From: an uncultured Clostridia bacterium
GTDB lineage: Bacteria > Bacillota > Clostridia > Oscillospirales > CAG-272
Direction of reading: 5' to 3'
Length of the DNA: 64,000 bases
NCBI GenBank assembly: GCA_947630015.1
Contig: CANRFY010000001.1
Span: forward strand, 135,894-199,893
Shown here: in pieces, positions 54,330 to 62,122 of the stretch
How positions within the stretch are numbered: the stretch's first letter is position 1
How the letters are laid out: every line of letters begins with the position of its first letter
The notes under the pieces: generated by a model
Seen by the model: the letters and a program-made list of their open reading frames with translations, nothing else
What the model was told of the DNA's origin: nothing
Database searches by the model: none
Made by a program: the position numbers and the translations under genes

Positions 54330-55512
54330 CGATGTCCTCCCCGCGGTAACGCGCGATCGCCGCGCAGTCCTTGTCGCCTCTGCCCGATATCGTGATGATG
54401 ACGATCCGATCCTTCTCCATCGCGGGCGCTATCTTCATCGCGTGGGCGACGGCGTGCGCCGACTCTATCGCCGGTATGATGCCCTCGGTGCGCGCGAGAT
54501 ACTCGAACGCGTCGACTGCCTCGTCGTCGGTGACGGGGACGTATTCGGCGCGTCCGATGTCGTGCAGATGCGCGTGTTCGGGGCCGATGCCCGGGTAATC
54601 GAGTCCCGCCGAGATCGAGTAAACGGGCGCGATCTGACCGTATTTATCCTGGCAGAAGTACGATTTCATGCCGTGGAATATACCGAGGCGTCCCGTGTTT
54701 ATAGTCGCCGCCGTCTCGAACGTGTCGATGCCGCGTCCCGCGGCCTCGCATCCGATGAGGCACACGGATTTATCGTTTATAAAATGATAGAAGCTGCCGA
54801 TCGCGTTCGAGCCGCCGCCGACGCACGCGAGAACGACGTCTGGCAGCCTGCCCTCCTTTTCGAGTATCTGCGCCTTCGCCTCGCGCGATATGACGGACTG
54901 GAAGTCGCGCACTATCGTCGGGAACGGATGCGGACCCATGACGGAGCCGAGGCAGTAGTGCGTGTCGGAGATGCGCGACGTCCACTCGCGCATAGCCTCG
55001 GACACCGCGTCCTTGAGCGTCGCCGTACCCGTCTTGACAGGCACGACCTCGGAGCCGAGCAGCTTCATGCGGTAGACGTTGAGCGCCTGGCGCTTCGTGT
55101 CCTCCTCGCCCATGAAAACGACGCACTCCATACCGAAAAGCGCCGCCGCCGTCGCCGTCGCGACGCCGTGCTGACCCGCGCCCGTCTCGGCGATGAGGCG
55201 CGTTTTCCCCATTTTCTTCGCCAAAAGCGCCTGACCGAGTACGTTGTTTATCTTGTGCGCGCCCGTGTGGTTGAGGTCCTCGCGCTTGAGATATATTTTC
55301 GCGCCGCCGAGGTCGCGCGTCATTTTTTCGGCGTAGTAGAGCCGCGACGGCCTGCCCGCGTACTCATTGAAAAGCGTCTCGAGTTCGCGGTTGAAGTCGG
55401 GGTCGTTTTTGTAGTGATCATACGCCGCTTCAAGCTCGATCACCGCGTTCATCAGCGTCTCGGGGATATATTGACCGCCGTGGATGCCGAAGCGTCCTCT
55501 TTCGTTTGTCAT
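54322..55512 (-). CDS. trpB: Tryptophan synthase beta subunit
   Basis: The 396-residue PLP enzyme joins indole and serine. The Schiff-base Lys is in [10 protein letters not shown], and [12 protein letters not shown] and [10 protein letters not shown] follow. Standard TrpB1 length. Gap of 65 nt from the inserted Nudix gene. Confidence 0.97.
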   Translation of the reverse strand: MTNERGRFGIHGGQYIPETLMNAVIELEAAYDHYKNDPDFNRELETLFNEYAGRPSRLYYAEKMTRDLGGAKIYLKREDLNHTGAHKINNVLGQALLAKKMGKTRLIAETGAGQHGVATATAAALFGMECVVFMGEEDTKRQALNVYRMKLLGSEVVPVKTGTATLKDAVSEAMREWTSRISDTHYCLGSVMGPHPFPTIVRDFQSVISREAKAQILEKEGRLPDVVLACVGGGSNAIGSFYHFINDKSVCLIGCEAAGRGIDTFETAATINTGRLGIFHGMKSYFCQDKYGQIAPVYSISAGLDYPGIGPEHAHLHDIGRAEYVPVTDDEAVDAFEYLARTEGIIPAIESAHAVAHAMKIAPAMEKDRIVIITISGRGDKDCAAIARYRGEDIDE

Positions 55513-55577
55513 ATGTTCATTTACCTTTCTATGTTACTGCCGATTTTGACACGTTGAAAAAATCTTTCTTTATCGGC

Positions 55578-56015
55578 TCAAACTTCTTCAAGCAATCGAC
55601 AGTGCAATTCGTATAAAGCCGTTTTATTTGAATCCCAAGTCAGGCGCGCCACAGCGTCTTTATAACTCAGCCACTCGTAACCGATGTGTTCATTTGATAA
55701 CACTATGTCCCGATCACATTCAAACGCGAAGTGATATTCGGGAATAACATATGTGTTCTTTTCCCAATGCTTTCGGTGCCGTTCCGAAATAACATTCGCG
55801 GGGATATACGCCATGGACGTCAGCTTTATAATACTGTTTGCTTTTATCCCTGTTTCTTCATAGATTTCTCTGACTGCCGCTTCCGTCGGCGTTTCGTTAT
55901 CTTCACCGCCGCCGGCAATAAACTGCCACTGATCCGCATCCGAACGATGCAAAACACAAAACTGCATCTCTGTTTTCCTATAAGGGATCGCCAATATCTG
56001 AAACGGCGCTCTCAT
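55578..56015 (-). CDS. Nudix hydrolase within the trp operon
   Basis: The 145-residue protein has a full Nudix box (GGGEDNETPTEAAVREIYEE then TGI) at about residues 35-58 and a layout like dihydroneopterin triphosphate pyrophosphatase (NudB/FolQ) or tRNA-like Nudix families. ATGA overlaps the trpF stop, so it is truly part of the operon. Its codons are notably less GC-rich than the flanking trp genes. A link to tryptophan synthesis is not apparent. Confidence 0.85.
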   Translation of the reverse strand: MRAPFQILAIPYRKTEMQFCVLHRSDADQWQFIAGGGEDNETPTEAAVREIYEETGIKANSIIKLTSMAYIPANVISERHRKHWEKNTYVIPEYHFAFECDRDIVLSNEHIGYEWLSYKDAVARLTWDSNKTALYELHCRLLEEV

Positions 56016-56620
56016 TCCGTCTCCCTCACGATCCTTACGAAATTCCGCATTTTATCCGCGTCCTTGACGCCGTCCGTCTCAATGCCCGAGCTGACATCGA
56101 CACCGAACGGATGAAGCGTCCTTATCGCGTCGGCGACGTTGCCGCAGTCAAGGCCGCCCGCAAGGATATAGGGGCGCGTCACGCGCTCAAGGCGCGACCA
56201 ATCAAACGTCACCCCGCCGCCCGTGCCGGCGTCGAGCAGTATAATATCCGCCGTCGACGCGTTCGCCGCGTCGATGTCGGAGTCGCATCTGACGCGTATC
56301 GCCTTTATCACCGGCGCGTCCGTGAGCGTCCGCAGACGCGCGACATAGTCCGCGTCCTCGCTCCCGTGAAGCTGCACCGCGTCGATGATGCCGCGCCGGC
56401 ACAGCTCCATGACAGCCTCCGGCGTCTCGTCGATGAATACGCCGACGGCGGCGACGCGCCCGTCGAGCATACGGCGCATCGCCAGTGCCGTATCCGCGTC
56501 GACATATCTGCGCCTGCCGCGCACGAACACAAAGCCGACATAGTCGGGCAAAAGCTCGTTCGCCACGGCGATATCCGCCGCGCGCATCATGCCGCACAGC
56601 TTTATCAAAGTTTCGCTCAT
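56012..56620 (-). CDS. trpF: Phosphoribosylanthranilate isomerase
   Basis: The 202-residue TIM barrel isomerises phosphoribosylanthranilate. Catalytic Cys is in IKLCGMMRAADI and Asp in LLDAGTGGGVTFDW; YILAGGLDCGNV and VDVSSGIETDGVKD complete the signature. Overlaps at both ends by ATGA. Confidence 0.95.
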   Translation of the reverse strand: MSETLIKLCGMMRAADIAVANELLPDYVGFVFVRGRRRYVDADTALAMRRMLDGRVAAVGVFIDETPEAVMELCRRGIIDAVQLHGSEDADYVARLRTLTDAPVIKAIRVRCDSDIDAANASTADIILLDAGTGGGVTFDWSRLERVTRPYILAGGLDCGNVADAIRTLHPFGVDVSSGIETDGVKDADKMRNFVRIVRETE

Positions 56621-57405
56621 GCGCCCGCCGCCTCTCTCATCGCCGACAGCATCGCGCGTTTGTCCTCCGCCCTCATCAGCGACTCGCCTACGAGCGCCGC
56701 GTCCGCGCCGATTTTTCGGAGCGCCGCCGCGTCGGCGGGGGTTTTTACGCCGCTTTCGGCGACGTATATCGCCGACGGCGGTATTTTGTCCCGCAGACGC
56801 GCGGCGTTGTCGAAGTCGACGGTGAAGTCGCGCAGATTGCGGTTATTGACGCCTATCATGCGCGCGCCAGCCGCGGACGCCGACTCTATCTCGTCCGCGT
56901 CGTGCGTTTCCACGAGCGCGGACAGGCCGAGCGAATCGCACATCTCGATGTAGCGCGAAAGCGTTTTCGTGTCCGTAATCGCGCAGATCAGAAGCACCGC
57001 GTCCGCGCCCATCGTCTTGGCCTGATAAATCTGGTATTCGTCGACGACGAAATCCTTTCTTATCATCGGCGTCCTTACAGTCGATCTGACGCTGCGGAAA
57101 ATGTCGTCCGAGCCGAGGAACCACTTCGGCTCCGTCAGAACCGATATGCAGTCCGCGCCGGCCGATTCGTATTCGAGCGCGATATCGAGATACGGGAAAT
57201 CGGGCGATATCATCCCGCGCGACGGCGAGGCGCGCTTTATCTCGCAGATGAAGGACAGTCCCTCTCCCCGAAGCGAGCGCTCGAACGGGAAATCGCCGCG
57301 CGGCAGCGTTTCTGCGCCCGTTTTGATCAGATCGAGGCTCACCGATTTGCGGTCGGCGGCGACGCGCTCCCTCGCGTGCGCCGCAAGCTCGTCAAGAATG
57401 CTCAT
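56617..57405 (-). CDS. trpC: Indole-3-glycerol phosphate synthase
   Basis: The 262-residue enzyme forms indole-3-glycerol phosphate. Active-site pieces are FICEIKRASPSRGMI, VLTEPKWFLGS, IRKDFVVDEYQIYQ and GVNNRNLRDFTVD. It is a single-domain TrpC, not a TrpCF fusion. It starts immediately after the trpD stop. Confidence 0.96.
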   Translation of the reverse strand: MSILDELAAHARERVAADRKSVSLDLIKTGAETLPRGDFPFERSLRGEGLSFICEIKRASPSRGMISPDFPYLDIALEYESAGADCISVLTEPKWFLGSDDIFRSVRSTVRTPMIRKDFVVDEYQIYQAKTMGADAVLLICAITDTKTLSRYIEMCDSLGLSALVETHDADEIESASAAGARMIGVNNRNLRDFTVDFDNAARLRDKIPPSAIYVAESGVKTPADAAALRKIGADAALVGESLMRAEDKRAMLSAMREAAGA

Positions 57406-58422
57406 TTATTCGTTGCTGACCTTTATGAATTTTGCAAGGACGTCCGCCGCCTTGCCGGAATCGATCAGCTCGCCCGCCAGCTTTACGCCGTCCGCGATCG
57501 AGTCGGCTTTGCCGTCGATATAGAGCGCAGCGCCCGCGTTCATAAGCACCGCTGTGCGGCGCGGACCGCGCTCGCCCACGAGGACAGCGCGCGCGATCTC
57601 GGCGTTTTCGGCGGGCGTGCCGCCGACGAGATCGGATTTATTGCAACGCTCGAGGCCGAAATCCTCGGGCGCGATCGTGTACGAACGGAACCAGCCGCCG
57701 CGGAATTCGCACACCGACGTCGACGCGCTCGCCGATATCTCGTCGAGCTTATCCTGACCGTATACCACCATGCCGCGTTCGACGCCGAGGCTGATAAGCA
57801 CCTGTGCGATCGGCTCGACGAGGTATTCGTCATAGACGCCGAGCAGCTGCTTTTTCGGTCTGCCCGGGTTTGTGAGCGGTCCCAGAATGTTGAACACCGT
57901 GCGGAAGCCGAGTTCGCGTCTGATCGCGCCGACATATTTCATCGAGGTGTGGTATTTCTGCGCGAAGAAGAAGCACATCCCTACCTTTTCGAGCAGCTCG
58001 ACGCATTTTTCCGGCGACTCGTCGATATTGACGCCGAGCGCCTCGAGGCAGTCGGCGGCGCCGCATTTCGACGACGCGGCGCGGTTGCCGTGCTTCGCGA
58101 CCTTGACGCCGCCGGCGGCGGCGACGAGCGCCGATATCGTCGAGATGTTGAAGCTGTGCGCGTTGTCGCCGCCCGTGCCGACAATCTCGAATATGTCCAT
58201 GCCCGTCTCGCACGGCAGCGCGTGATCTCTCATAGCGGCCGCGCATCCCGCGATCTCCACTATCGTCTCCGCCTTCGTGCTTTTTGTCGAGAGCGCCGCC
58301 AAAAACGCCGCGTTCTGCGTCGGCGTCGTCTCGCCGCTCATGATCTCGTTCATCACCGAGTACGCCTCGTCGTATGTGAGATCCTGCTTATCGACTATTT
58401 TTGCAATCGCTTCTTTTATCAT
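57406..58422 (-). CDS. trpD: Anthranilate phosphoribosyltransferase
   Basis: The 338-residue enzyme adds phosphoribose to anthranilate. The PRPP-binding [29 protein letters not shown] and [15 protein letters not shown] segments are conserved. It is separate from trpG. Confidence 0.96.
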   Translation of the reverse strand: MIKEAIAKIVDKQDLTYDEAYSVMNEIMSGETTPTQNAAFLAALSTKSTKAETIVEIAGCAAAMRDHALPCETGMDIFEIVGTGGDNAHSFNISTISALVAAAGGVKVAKHGNRAASSKCGAADCLEALGVNIDESPEKCVELLEKVGMCFFFAQKYHTSMKYVGAIRRELGFRTVFNILGPLTNPGRPKKQLLGVYDEYLVEPIAQVLISLGVERGMVVYGQDKLDEISASASTSVCEFRGGWFRSYTIAPEDFGLERCNKSDLVGGTPAENAEIARAVLVGERGPRRTAVLMNAGAALYIDGKADSIADGVKLAGELIDSGKAADVLAKFIKVSNE

Positions 58423-58434
58423 GACTCTGCTCCT

Positions 58435-59007
58435 TTATATGTTTTTTATAAAATTTCGTATCATCGTTTTTCCGTCCGGCGTCATTATCGACTCGGGATG
58501 GAACTGTACCCCGTATATCGGGTATTCGCGGTGCTGCACCGCCATGATCTCGCCGCCGTCGACCGTTACGGCCGTGACGCGCAGACAGTCCGGAATCGTC
58601 TCGGGGTCAGCGGCGAGCGAATGATATCGCGCCACGGGCGCGATATCGGGGCATCCCGAAAACAGCGCGCAGTCAAGGTCGAACTTCGTCATCGACTGCT
58701 TGCCGTGCATGAGCCGCGACGCATACGTCACCGTCGCGCCGAACGCGGCGCATATCGCCTGATGGCCGAGGCAGACGCCGAGCGTCGGGATCGTCCTGCC
58801 GAGCGTCCTCGCCGCGTCCATTATGACGCCCGCGTCCTCGGGCCGTCCCGGCCCCGGCGACAGCACGATTCTGTCGGGACGTAGCGCCGCGATCTGTTCG
58901 ACCGTCAGCTCGTCGTTGCGGACGACCCTGACGTCCGGCTCGATCTCGCCTATAAACTGATATAAATTGTACGCGAAGCTGTCGTAGTTGTCGATCAACA
59001 GGATCAT
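58435..59007 (-). CDS. trpG: Anthranilate synthase glutamine amidotransferase subunit
   Basis: The 190-residue class I amidotransferase has LLIDNYDSFAYNLYQ, the nucleophile in GVCLGHQAIC and the His-Glu pair in YGVQFHPESI. It delivers ammonia to TrpE. In folate synthesis the same kind of subunit can serve PabB. ATGA overlap with trpE. Confidence 0.95.
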   Translation of the reverse strand: MILLIDNYDSFAYNLYQFIGEIEPDVRVVRNDELTVEQIAALRPDRIVLSPGPGRPEDAGVIMDAARTLGRTIPTLGVCLGHQAICAAFGATVTYASRLMHGKQSMTKFDLDCALFSGCPDIAPVARYHSLAADPETIPDCLRVTAVTVDGGEIMAVQHREYPIYGVQFHPESIMTPDGKTMIRNFIKNI

Positions 59008-60488
59008 AAATCAGCCTCCCCCGCCGCTTCGAGCGCGTTCATCACTGCTTTCGCCTTGTTTATGCATTCCTCGTATTCGCGCTCAGGTACGGAATCTGCG
59101 ACGATCCCCGCGCCGGAGCGGACGAACACCTTGCCGTTTTTCTTGTATGCGATGCGGATCGCGATGCACGTATCCATATTGCCTGCGAAATCTATGTAGC
59201 CGACGGCTCCGCCGTATATGCCGCGTTTGCTCCCCTCAAGCTCGCCGATGAGCTGGCACGCGCGGATCTTCGGCGCTCCCGACAGCGTGCCGGCCGGCAG
59301 CACCGCCGCGATCGCGTCGAGCGCGTCGAGGCCGTCGCGGATCACGCCGCGCACCGTCGAGCCGATATGCATGACGTGCGAATATCGCTCGATCGAGTGG
59401 AGCTTTTCGACCTCGACCGTGCCGAACTTGCTGATCCTGCCGAGATCGTTCCGCCCGAGATCGACGAGCATATTATGCTCCGCCAGCTCCTTTTCGTCCG
59501 ATAACAGCTCGCGTTCGAGCGCCGCGTCCTCCTCGTCCGTTCTTCCTCTCGGACGCGTTCCCGCCAGCGGGAACGTATGAAGCACGCCGTCCTCAAGCTT
59601 GACGAGCGTTTCCGGCGACGCGCCCGCGACCTCCACATCCGTGCCGGAGAAATAGAACATATACGGCGACGGATTCAGCGTGCGCAGCAGGCGGTACGTA
59701 TCTAAAAGGCTGCCCTCAAACGGCGCCGTCAGCCTGTTCGACAAAACGATCTGGAATATATCGCCCTCGCGGATGTAGTTTTTCGCGCGTTCCACCATCG
59801 CGCAGTAGCGCTCGCGGTCAAACAGCGGCTCGACGGGACCCGTGAGCCGTCCCGACGGCTCGCGTCCGCGTTCGCCGTGGCGCAGAAGCGCGCAAAGGCG
59901 CTCTAATTCCGATACGGCCTCCGCATATCCGGCGTCGACGTCGTCGAGCTTCATGTTTGCGATGAGGATTATCTTCTGCCTGAAATTGTCGAACGCGATC
60001 ACACGGTCGAACAGCATCAGATCGACGTCGCGGAACGATTCCGTGTCCTCGACGTCGCGCTTTACGGTCGGCTCGCTGTAGGCGAGATAATCGTATGCAA
60101 AATATCCGACAAGGCCGCCCGTGAACGTCGGCAGATAATCGAGGCGCGGACTTTTATAGCCGGCGAGTATTTCGCGCAGATACGAGGACGGATCGTCCGT
60201 GTGGAACGATTTGTCCCCTATCTTCATTTCGCCGTCAAGACACGTTATCTCGAGCTTCGGATCGAATCCGAGAAACGTGTACCGCCCCCATTTTTCGCGC
60301 TCCGCGACAGATTCTAAGAGATATGTGTGCGTGGACACATTTTTCAGTATCCTCAACGCCTCGATCGGCGTGCATATGTCCGACAGCATCTCGCAGCTCA
60401 CGGGGACGATATCGTATTTCCCCGTTTCCGCGAGCCGCCGCACCTCGTCGACGGAAGGTCTGAATTTCACTTCGGGATCACCTCGCAT
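59004..60488 (-). CDS. trpE: Anthranilate synthase component I
   Basis: The 494-residue enzyme makes anthranilate from chorismate. It has an N-terminal feedback region with LLESVAEREKWGRYTFLGFD (LLES motif for Trp binding) and the chorismate-binding domain with GTLSGAPKIRA and SGAGIVADS. I start at the ATG at 60488, with GGGAG 8 nt upstream; an upstream frame runs through the T-box RNA and is not coding. The T-box and, through LLES, tryptophan itself should control it. Confidence 0.95.
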   Translation of the reverse strand: MRGDPEVKFRPSVDEVRRLAETGKYDIVPVSCEMLSDICTPIEALRILKNVSTHTYLLESVAEREKWGRYTFLGFDPKLEITCLDGEMKIGDKSFHTDDPSSYLREILAGYKSPRLDYLPTFTGGLVGYFAYDYLAYSEPTVKRDVEDTESFRDVDLMLFDRVIAFDNFRQKIILIANMKLDDVDAGYAEAVSELERLCALLRHGERGREPSGRLTGPVEPLFDRERYCAMVERAKNYIREGDIFQIVLSNRLTAPFEGSLLDTYRLLRTLNPSPYMFYFSGTDVEVAGASPETLVKLEDGVLHTFPLAGTRPRGRTDEEDAALERELLSDEKELAEHNMLVDLGRNDLGRISKFGTVEVEKLHSIERYSHVMHIGSTVRGVIRDGLDALDAIAAVLPAGTLSGAPKIRACQLIGELEGSKRGIYGGAVGYIDFAGNMDTCIAIRIAYKKNGKVFVRSGAGIVADSVPEREYEECINKAKAVMNALEAAGEADL

Positions 60489-60886
60489 AATAATTGCTCC
60501 CGAGCTGTCGGGAGCAAATGAAAACGCCCCCAAACGATTCGCTCGTTCAAGGACGAATAAATAAACTTTATCCGCGATACCACCTTGATTCACGGCTTGC
60601 GCCGTGCGCTCTGCGGACACTGTCATGTCCCCGCAACTGACGTATGCGCGCACGTTGCGAAATACTCTGCCCGACTGCTCGGAGTCAGGAACATAAGGAT
60701 CGCAAATTCAGGCTTGCCTGCCTCTCTGCGCCTCTGTCCTGTCTGTCCGTCTGCCCCCGACTGTCTGTGGCATTTGTTCCGCACCCTCAGCGGTCCATTT
60801 GACGACCTGTGTTATACCCGACTCTCAGCGCCGCGGGCTCTCTGTGATATCATAGCCGCCGTTATCTCCGCGTCAACGGTTTGTTT
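60489..60886 (-). promoter_or_regulatory. Tryptophan T-box riboswitch leader
   Basis: The leader of about 400 nt carries the T-box core GGTGGTATCGCGGA (60571-60584) followed by TTTATTCGTCCTT. A TGG triplet at 60795-60797 lies in the Stem I specifier region, as expected for tRNA-Trp. Uncharged tRNA-Trp should stabilise the antiterminator and allow trpEGDCFBA transcription. A second hairpin, GCTCCCGA/TCGGGAGC at 60495-60514, contains the GGGAG ribosome site of trpE and may add translational control. Confidence 0.9.
60516..60555 (-). terminator. T-box-controlled terminator of the trp operon
   Basis: CGTCCTTGAACG can pair along 12 positions (with G-U) to CGTTTGGGGGCG over a 7-nt loop, followed by TTTTCATTT. 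Its left arm overlaps the 3' part of the T-box, so antiterminator and terminator are mutually exclusive. Confidence 0.8.
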
Positions 60887-60891
60887 TGTGT

Positions 60892-60920
60892 AGTATAGCA
60901 CATCACGGGCGCGGTGTCAA
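60892..60920 (-). promoter_or_regulatory. Sigma-A promoter of the trp operon
   Basis: Consensus TTGACA, a 17-nt spacer and TATACT on the minus strand, placing the start of the T-box leader near 60886. Confidence 0.9.
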
Positions 60921-60927
60921 CCCTAAA

Positions 60928-60965
60928 TAAGAAAAATGTCGGCCGAAGTCGGCCGGCATTTTGAT
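60928..60965 (-). terminator. Intrinsic terminator after the isocitrate dehydrogenase gene
   Basis: ATGCCGGCCGA and the matching CGGCCGACAT form a long stem around a CTT-type loop and run into TTTTCTTATTT on the minus strand. It insulates the trp promoter from the aconitase operon. Confidence 0.87.
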
Positions 60966-60967
60966 TT

Positions 60968-62122
60968 TTAATAAAGCGATTCGATCACGTAATCGGCGAA
61001 ATCTGCGCATTTTGCGCCGTCCTTGTCGCCGGTGACCGTCAGCTTCCGCTCGACGACGGCGCATTTTTCGATCGCGGAGGACAGAATGCGCGCGCGGTCG
61101 GAAAGCCCGATATGCGACAGCATCAGCTCGCACGCGCGGAGAATGCTCGTCGGATTCGCGTATTCGGCAAGTCCAAGCTCCACCATGCGCGGCGCCGTGC
61201 CGTGGATGGCCTCGAACATCGCGTATCTGTCGCCGATATTCGCGCTGCCCGCCGTGCCGACGCCGCCGCCGATCTCGGCGGCCTCGTCGGTGATGATATC
61301 GCCGTAAAGATTCGGCAGCACGAACACTTCAAATTTGCTGCGGATGTTTTTGTTGACGAGATTCGCCGTCATTATGTCGATGTACCAGTCCTCAAGCTCG
61401 AGCGTCGGATAGTCCTTTGCGACCTCGTGACAGATCTCCGAAAACATCGCGTCAGTCTTTTTCATTATGTTCGCCTTAGTCACGATCGAAACGCTCTTTT
61501 TGCCGTTTGCGACGGCGTAATCGAACGCCGCCTTCGCGATGCGGCGCGTTCCCTCGTCCGTCGTGACCTTGAAATCGAACGCGAGCGTATCCGGCACGTC
61601 GAATCCGCGGCTTCCAAGCACGTATTCGCCCTCCGTGTTCTCGCGGAAGAACGTCCAGTCAATATTCTCGGACGGTATGCGGACGGGACGCACGTTCGCG
61701 AACAGATCAAGCTCGCGGCGCAGCGTCACGTTCGCGCTCTCCATGCTCGTCCCCTTCGGCGTCGCCGTCGGTCCCTTGAGCAGCACATGGCACGATTTGA
61801 TCGCGTCGAGCGCGTCCTGCGGCACAGATACGCCGAGCTTCAGTCTGTTCTCTATCGTCAGTCCCCCGACGTCGCAAAGCTCGATTTTCCCGTCCGCGAT
61901 AAGATCGGACAGCAGCGCCGACAGCACGCGGCGCGCCGCCGCCATTATTACGGGGCCGATCCCGTCGCCGTCCGCGATCGCGATCTTTATTTTATCAAGC
62001 TTTGAAAAATCGACTCGCTCTCTTTTCTTGAGGCGCTCCGCGCGTTCGAGCTGTTCTGCGAACAGCTCGCGGAAATGCTCGCCCGCCGCGACTATGTATT
62101 TTTGCTTTTCAGCCTCGTTCAT
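60968..62122 (-). CDS. Isocitrate/isopropylmalate dehydrogenase-family enzyme, likely isocitrate dehydrogenase
   Basis: The 384-residue enzyme has the family Gly/Asp motifs IADGDGIGP, RENTEGEYVLGSRG, TKANIMKKTD and NLYGDIITDEAAEIGGGVG. The direct ATGA overlap with aconitase argues for isocitrate dehydrogenase making 2-oxoglutarate, with NAD as likely cofactor. An extra charged helix of about 45 residues precedes the usual start of the fold. Isopropylmalate or homoisocitrate activity remains possible. Confidence 0.85.
   Translation of the reverse strand: MNEAEKQKYIVAAGEHFRELFAEQLERAERLKKRERVDFSKLDKIKIAIADGDGIGPVIMAAARRVLSALLSDLIADGKIELCDVGGLTIENRLKLGVSVPQDALDAIKSCHVLLKGPTATPKGTSMESANVTLRRELDLFANVRPVRIPSENIDWTFFRENTEGEYVLGSRGFDVPDTLAFDFKVTTDEGTRRIAKAAFDYAVANGKKSVSIVTKANIMKKTDAMFSEICHEVAKDYPTLELEDWYIDIMTANLVNKNIRSKFEVFVLPNLYGDIITDEAAEIGGGVGTAGSANIGDRYAMFEAIHGTAPRMVELGLAEYANPTSILRACELMLSHIGLSDRARILSSAIEKCAVVERKLTVTGDKDGAKCADFADYVIESLY

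Noticed and set aside
56485..58884. A 799-codon open frame on the plus strand across trpF-trpC-trpD-trpG
   Set aside because: It is antisense to four unmistakable trp genes and very rich in Arg, the usual shadow of GC-rich codons.
60489..60653. An N-terminal extension of trpE by 55 codons
   Set aside because: It runs through the T-box core and terminator; homology of TrpE starts only after the ATG at 60488, which has its own ribosome site.
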